DNA of 19,072 bases from DATKCJ01 sp035513275 (GTDB taxonomy: Bacteria; Verrucomicrobiota; Verrucomicrobiia; Opitutales; Opitutaceae). The translations under genes were made by a program, and so were the position numbers. The notes below the pieces were generated by a model that made no database searches, had not been told where the DNA came from, and was given only the letters and a program-made list of their open reading frames with translations. This document shows, piece after piece, positions 15,824 through 19,072 of the stretch. How positions within the stretch are numbered: position 1 is the first letter of the stretch; the number at the start of each line of letters is the position of its first letter. Where the stretch lies: positions 1 through 19,072 of the forward strand of contig DATKCJ010000048.1 of assembly GCA_035513275.1 (NCBI GenBank), read 5' to 3'.

Positions 15824-16336
15824 ATGCCATCCGTCCGCGAAATGTGGATCGCCCGGTCGGCCACTTCGCCGATGTCGAGCTGCACGGAGGTGCAAGCCGT
15901 CGCCGGCCGCGGGCTCGAGGGCGACCGCTACTTCGCCGGCAGCGGCACATTCTCCCCGCATCCGCAGAAACCCGACTTCGAACTCACGCTCATCGAGTGG
16001 GAAAAGGTCGACGCGTTCGCGCGCGAGAGCGGCCTTCCGTTCACGACCGCGCACGCTCGTCGCAACCTTGTGACCGAGGGCGTGGACCTCAACGCATTCG
16101 CCGGCCGCGAGTTTCGGATCGGCGGCGCACTCATCCGCGGCATCCGCTTGTGCGAGCCGTGCAACTATCTCGCAAAGACCTCGTTTCCCGAGACGCTTCG
16201 CGGCCTCGTGCACAAGGGCGGCCTGCGCGCACAGATCGTCGAGGACGGTATCATCCGCGTCGGAGATGCCGTGATGCCTGTGAATCCGAGGGCACTCGAC
16301 ACCACGTCCGCGGACCAGGATTCGAAAGCCTCATGA
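15824..16336 (+). CDS. Stand-alone MOSC-domain protein
   Basis: 170 residues with the MOSC fold, used by molybdenum-cofactor sulfurases and related sulfur-handling proteins. Seen: VQAVAGRGLEGDRYFAG (23-39), which is the MOSC opening, RRNLVTEGVDLNAFAGREFRIG (79-100), and GIRLCEPCNYL (106-116) with the conserved cysteine pair C110 and C113, the first matching the presumed sulfur-carrying position. The N-terminus has no obvious targeting signal. The stop overlaps the start of the following membrane-protein gene by four bases (ATGA at 16333-16336). The specific substrate is not known; pterin-type reductant or Mo-enzyme partners are not in this window. Confidence 0.9.
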   Translation: MPSVREMWIARSATSPMSSCTEVQAVAGRGLEGDRYFAGSGTFSPHPQKPDFELTLIEWEKVDAFARESGLPFTTAHARRNLVTEGVDLNAFAGREFRIGGALIRGIRLCEPCNYLAKTSFPETLRGLVHKGGLRAQIVEDGIIRVGDAVMPVNPRALDTTSADQDSKAS

Positions 16337-16743
16337 CTCGAAACATCCTCTCAACCCTCGCCGGCCTTCTCGTGGCCGTGGCTTTCGTTTTTTTGATCGA
16401 GCTCATCAGCCACAGGATCTGGCCGCCACCGGCCGCGATCAGCGACATGAGCGACAAAGAGGCGTTGCGAAATGCAGTCGCGGCGATGCCGTTTGGCTCG
16501 CTCGCGAGTGTGGCGCTAGCATGGATCGCAGGCGCATTCTCGGGCGGATTCGTGGCGGCGAAACTTTCGCGCAAGGCCGTGCCGGCGTGGATCGTCGGTG
16601 GATTCATTGCGCTGTCGGGAATCGGAAACCTGATGATGATCCCTCATCCCTTCTGGTTCTGGATCGTGGCGATCGTCCTGGTGCCGGCGGTCACGCTCGC
16701 CGCGGCGAGGCTCGGTGCACCGAGAGTCCCGGCGTCGCCATGA
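16333..16743 (+). CDS. Small four-helix membrane protein
   Basis: 136 residues, coupled to the MOSC gene by an ATGA overlap that sets the start. Four probable helices: 5-25 (ILSTLAGLLVAVAFVFLIEL), about 55-77 (SLASVALAWIAGAFSGGFVA), about 84-102 (AWIVGGFIALSGIGNLMMI) and about 106-127 (FWFWIVAIVLVPAVTLAAA). A short loop 28-53 carries ISDMSDKEA. No named family was recognised. The frame continues open far upstream into the MOSC and lipoprotein genes; that part is a shadow. Confidence 0.72.
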   Translation: MTRNILSTLAGLLVAVAFVFLIELISHRIWPPPAAISDMSDKEALRNAVAAMPFGSLASVALAWIAGAFSGGFVAAKLSRKAVPAWIVGGFIALSGIGNLMMIPHPFWFWIVAIVLVPAVTLAAARLGAPRVPASP

Positions 16744-16888
16744 ACCTTCCTCGTGGATCTTTGTGAACGCATGCTCTAGCTGATCGAGGCACGCCAAGGG
16801 CGGTTCGCGAACTTCAGGAACGCGCGGATGGTCGACTGGGCCCTGCACGATCCGTCGCACTGAGCGCCAACTGATCCGGCTCCACCGT
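16744..16888. other. Short convergent gene-free gap
   Basis: 145 bases between the membrane-protein stop and the end of the minus-strand sensor-like gene. Read on the minus strand the frame stays open with residues such as RAFLKFANRPW; this could be a decayed coding fragment but nothing identifiable is left. Confidence 0.3.
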
Positions 16889-17764
16889 TCAGTCTTTTCC
16901 TGAATCCGGTTCGCCGCGGCGGCGCTTCGTCTCCTCGATGATGCGGGTCTCGCAGGTCGTGCAGATGCTGTGCGTGAAGTCGACATGCGTGTGCGCGCTG
17001 AAATAGTCCTCGACCTGTTTCCAGTAGCCGTCGTCGTCGCGGACCTTCTTGCACCATGCGCAGATAGGGAGCAGGCCCGAGAGCGTTGCCATCTCGACGC
17101 GCGTGTTGGCGTGCTCCTCGTCGTCCTTGCGCATCGTCGCCACGAGGATCGAAACGTAGATCGCGACGACGAACATGCTGGCCTCGAGATCGCCGATCAC
17201 CTGCAGGCCGTCCAACATCGCCGCCCACGCGAACTGACCCGACAGAACCGAGAGCAGCAGCCGCACGGTGTGGAAAAGCGCATGGACCAACATCACGTTT
17301 GCCGGCGAAAACACCGCCTTCCAGAAATACTCCGGGCCGTTCCGAAACGCTATGAAAGTCGCGAACGAGAGCCCCGCCCAGATCGCGCCATTGGAAACCG
17401 TGCGCCAGTGTGTCGGCTGATCGAGAGTCAGAAAGAACGCCAGGAGCAGCACGTGCACGAGCACCACGACTCCCGCGATCCGAATCCCGGGTTTGCGGCC
17501 GGCGGTAACATTCGCGCCGAGAAGAAGAACACCCAGTGCCACGGTCACGAGACCCGTCGGGAAAATCCGGCCGACCCAGAAAGGCAACATCGGCCGCGCG
17601 GCAAAGAGGCAGTTTGTAAGCACCATCAACCACGCCGCCGTCATCCAAAAACCCATCGGGCCCTTCCTGCCCTTCGAGATCCAAGAGTGGCTCAGCATCG
17701 AGGCCAGCACTACAGAAATTCCGATATTTGTGAGGTAGGTGACGGATTCCTGAGTCAGGTTCAT
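16889..17764 (-). CDS. Polytopic membrane protein with CxxC...CxxC tail
   Basis: 291 residues from the ATG at 17764. Residues 8-210 contain about seven hydrophobic segments (ISVVLASML, WMTAAWLMVLTNCLFA, LVTVALGVLLLGANV, AGVVVLVHVLLLAFFLTL, IWAGLSFATFIAF, VMLVHALFHTVRLLLSVL, MFVVAIYVSILVAT). The cytosolic tail has LLPICAWCKKVRDDDGYWKQ (231-250) and FTHSICTTCETRIIEE (263-278), giving C235, C238, C268, C271 and H265. This tail is like the cysteine module LPICxxCKKIRDDxGYW...CPxC found at the end of bacterial sensory proteins, with a likely zinc or redox role. There is no kinase or GGDEF domain. It is probably a sensor or membrane regulator; partner unknown. A start at 17875 would include REP sequence. 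Confidence 0.75.
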   Translation of the reverse strand: MNLTQESVTYLTNIGISVVLASMLSHSWISKGRKGPMGFWMTAAWLMVLTNCLFAARPMLPFWVGRIFPTGLVTVALGVLLLGANVTAGRKPGIRIAGVVVLVHVLLLAFFLTLDQPTHWRTVSNGAIWAGLSFATFIAFRNGPEYFWKAVFSPANVMLVHALFHTVRLLLSVLSGQFAWAAMLDGLQVIGDLEASMFVVAIYVSILVATMRKDDEEHANTRVEMATLSGLLPICAWCKKVRDDDGYWKQVEDYFSAHTHVDFTHSICTTCETRIIEETKRRRGEPDSGKD

Positions 17765-17826
17765 ACTAAGAGCCTGAATTTCCTCACAGAAAGCGGCCGA
17801 AGGGAAGCGCGGTTTTTTGTATAGAG

Positions 17827-17852
17827 GTAGCGCGGGTCCTTTGACCCGCGTC
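17827..17852 (+). repeat. GTAG-headed REP palindrome
   Basis: GTAGCGCGGGTCCTTTGACC then CGCGTC: GCGGGTC pairs with GACCCGC around CTTT. First of three in a cluster between the sensor-like gene and tsaD. Confidence 0.7.
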
Positions 17853-17855
17853 GTT

Positions 17856-17893
17856 GTAGGGGCGCGTCCCGCCATGGCGGGATGCGCGCCCTA
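17856..17893. repeat. GTAG-headed REP palindrome with CTA end
   Basis: TAGGGGCGCGTCCCGCCATG and on to CGCGCCCTA; nearly symmetric, with CCCGCCATGGCGGG as a perfect inner stem. Confidence 0.65.
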
Positions 17894-17918
17894 GATCAAT
17901 CCCGCGCAAACGCGATAC

Positions 17919-17943
17919 AGGGCGCGGTCAAGCCGCGCCCTAC
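17919..17943 (-). repeat. GTAG-headed REP palindrome overlapping the tsaD stop
   Basis: On the minus strand GTAGGGCGCGGCTTGACCGC then GCCCT: AGGGCGCGG pairs with CCGCGCCCT around CTTGA (as drawn, eight or nine pairs). The TAG of its GTAG head is the tsaD stop codon. Confidence 0.75.
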
Positions 17944-19010
17944 ATATCCGCCAGCTCCAGCGACGGGTCGAACGTCAGCCCCAGTCCGTCATCGGACGGC
18001 GCCACGCCCGCGATCCCATCCATCCACGCCGCGAACGCGATCATCGCCGCGTTGTCGCCGGTGTGCCGCGGCTCGGCCGCGAGGAACCGCACGCCCGCGT
18101 GGTGCGCCACGGCGTCGAGCGCCGCGCGCAGCCGATTGTTGTTCGCCACGCCGCCCGACACTCCAAGCGATCGGTAGCCGCCGCCGGTGAGCACGCGCGC
18201 GGTCTTCACCGCGAGCGAGTCGACGACCGCCTCCTCGTAGCTCGCGCAAAGATCCGGGATCGCCGCGCGCAATGCCGCGTCGTCCATCTTCTCGATCGTA
18301 TAGCGCAGGCTGGTCTTGAGTCCCGAAAAACTGAACTCGACTGCGCTCCGCGTTCTGCCGGACGGAAGAATGCCGCGCGAATTGTTGCCGCGCGGAAAAT
18401 CATAAGCATCGCGCCGGCCTTCGCGCGCGGCCGCCTCGATAAGCGGTCCACCCGGATAGCCAAGGCCGAGAAGCTTCGCGCCCTTGTCGAGCGCCTCGCC
18501 CGCCGCATCGTCGAGCGTCGACGCCACCATCGCAATCCTCCCGCCCTCGGAGAGCGAGAACAACGCGGTATTGCCACCGGACACCAGCAATCCGAGGTGC
18601 GGCAACAGTCCGTCGAGCGCCTTGTCAAATCCCGCCGGATCCGCCTTGTGCACGGGGATGAACGGCGACCACGCATGCCCGCGCAGGTGGTTGCCGCCCA
18701 CAACAGGCACGCCCCACGCGAGCCCGAGCGCCTTCGCAGTCGACACGCCCATCGCGAGGCACGAAGCAAGCCCGGGGCCGCGCGTGACGGCGATCGCGGT
18801 GAGCGCGGCGGGATCGATGTCGCTCATCGCGGCTCGAAGCAGCGGAACGAAATGTTTCAAGTGCTCGCGACTCGCGAGGTCAGGCACGACGCCGCCGTAG
18901 GCGCCGTGCAGTGCCACCTGGCTGTGCAGCCACTCGCCACGCATCCCTGTTTCTGGATCGAAGAGTGCGAGCGCCGACTCGTCGCAAGAGCTCTCGATCC
19001 CGAGGATCAT
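17940..19010 (-). CDS. tsaD: tRNA N6-adenosine threonylcarbamoyltransferase
   Basis: Transfers the threonylcarbamoyl group to A37 of ANN-decoding tRNAs (t6A) with TsaB and TsaE; cytosolic. 356 residues of the Kae1/Qri7/TsaD ASKHA fold. Seen: ILGIESSCDES (2-12), YGGVVPDLASREH (38-50), metal-binding H108 and H112 in NHLRGHAWS, LLVSGGNTALF (141-151), STLDDAAGEALDKGAKLLGLGYPGGP (164-189), FSFSGLKT, SGGVANNNRLR, and D319 in HTGDNAAM as the third metal ligand. The common GGHT appears here as GGNT. The ATG at 19010 overlaps the stop of an upstream frame by ATGA. The stop codon lies within a REP. The start is supported by MILGIESSCDE. Confidence 0.96.
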   Translation of the reverse strand: MILGIESSCDESALALFDPETGMRGEWLHSQVALHGAYGGVVPDLASREHLKHFVPLLRAAMSDIDPAALTAIAVTRGPGLASCLAMGVSTAKALGLAWGVPVVGGNHLRGHAWSPFIPVHKADPAGFDKALDGLLPHLGLLVSGGNTALFSLSEGGRIAMVASTLDDAAGEALDKGAKLLGLGYPGGPLIEAAAREGRRDAYDFPRGNNSRGILPSGRTRSAVEFSFSGLKTSLRYTIEKMDDAALRAAIPDLCASYEEAVVDSLAVKTARVLTGGGYRSLGVSGGVANNNRLRAALDAVAHHAGVRFLAAEPRHTGDNAAMIAFAAWMDGIAGVAPSDDGLGLTFDPSLELADM

Positions 19011-19072
19011 GGCGCCGCCGAGGCGACTGCCGACGACTTTGCCGGAGACATCGCGAGCACACCGCGCAGCAT
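19007..19072 (-). CDS. 3' end of a gene upstream of tsaD
   Basis: The last 21 codons of a minus-strand frame (ending SAVASAAP and TGA at 19009-19007) run in from outside the window and overlap the tsaD ATG by four bases. Too short to identify. The tight overlap suggests a shared operon; a tsaB-, tsaE- or rimI-like gene would be expected in many bacteria but is not shown by the residues seen. It could also be a chance frame. Confidence 0.35.
   Translation of the reverse strand: MLRGVLAMSPAKSSAVASAAP

Noticed and set aside
15628..16332. Upstream part of the frame that contains the small membrane protein
   Set aside because: It overlaps the lipoprotein and MOSC genes and is arginine-rich; the real gene starts at the ATGA overlap at 16333.
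16776..16888. Possible decayed gene fragment on the minus strand
   Set aside because: The open frame is mostly a continuation over the sensor-like gene in another frame and the remaining short stretch matches nothing recognisable.

Overview
The window is GC-rich, densely packed bacterial chromosome. Gene content and dispersed repeats suggest a member of the Verrucomicrobiota, possibly Opitutaceae-like. The pointers are a GxxExxY gene bounded by CACAGAT-type inverted repeats, several families of GTAG-headed REP palindromes, a cysteine-free FmdB-like protein, and a ClpX-like ATPase without the zinc-binding domain. This placement rests on recalled family distributions and was not computed.

Layout. 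(1) 1-3017, + strand: threonine catabolism and pyrimidine salvage, with the 3' part of tdh, a GxxExxY module wedged between tdh and kbl, then kbl overlapping cdd. (2) 3018-3550: no gene; an AT-richer AGTCAA palindrome lies at each end, with a GTAG REP between. (3) 3551-4330, - strand: a membrane-anchored alpha/beta hydrolase, followed by a 370-base array of five different REP-type palindromes. (4) 4700-6405, - strand: hisS preceded by a gene for an HU/IHF-family protein with a proline-rich tail. (5) 6558-8996, + strand: a divergent ClpX-like unfoldase, a REP pair beside a relic CACAGAT repeat, and ubiE/menG. (6) 8993-9310, - strand: an A-type Fe-S carrier whose stop codon overlaps that of ubiE. 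(7) 9623-12619, + strand: rpoN (sigma-54) and an MFS transporter. (8) 12624-13603, - strand: a three-gene operon of a C4 zinc-ribbon protein, a small possibly ACT-like protein and a cysteine-free FmdB-like protein. (9) 13999-16743, + strand: a GNAT acetyltransferase, a secreted SHOCT protein, a lipoprotein, a MOSC protein and a four-helix membrane protein overlapping it. (10) 16889-19072, - strand: a polytopic membrane protein with a CxxC...CxxC tail, a REP cluster, tsaD, and the end of an upstream gene overlapping tsaD.

How the genes work together. Tdh and Kbl form the two-step threonine-to-glycine pathway. HisS and TsaD serve translation through tRNA charging and t6A modification. UbiE/MenG completes quinone synthesis and the A-type carrier serves Fe-S assembly. 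RpoN marks a sigma-54 regulon not visible here. Most genes are ordinary housekeeping genes.

The unusual material is the CACAGAT-bounded GxxExxY module, the ClpX-like ATPase whose lid domain appears duplicated, the mosaic of REP families, and the membrane protein with the cysteine-rich tail. No rRNA, tRNA, CRISPR array, transposase or phage gene was recognised.
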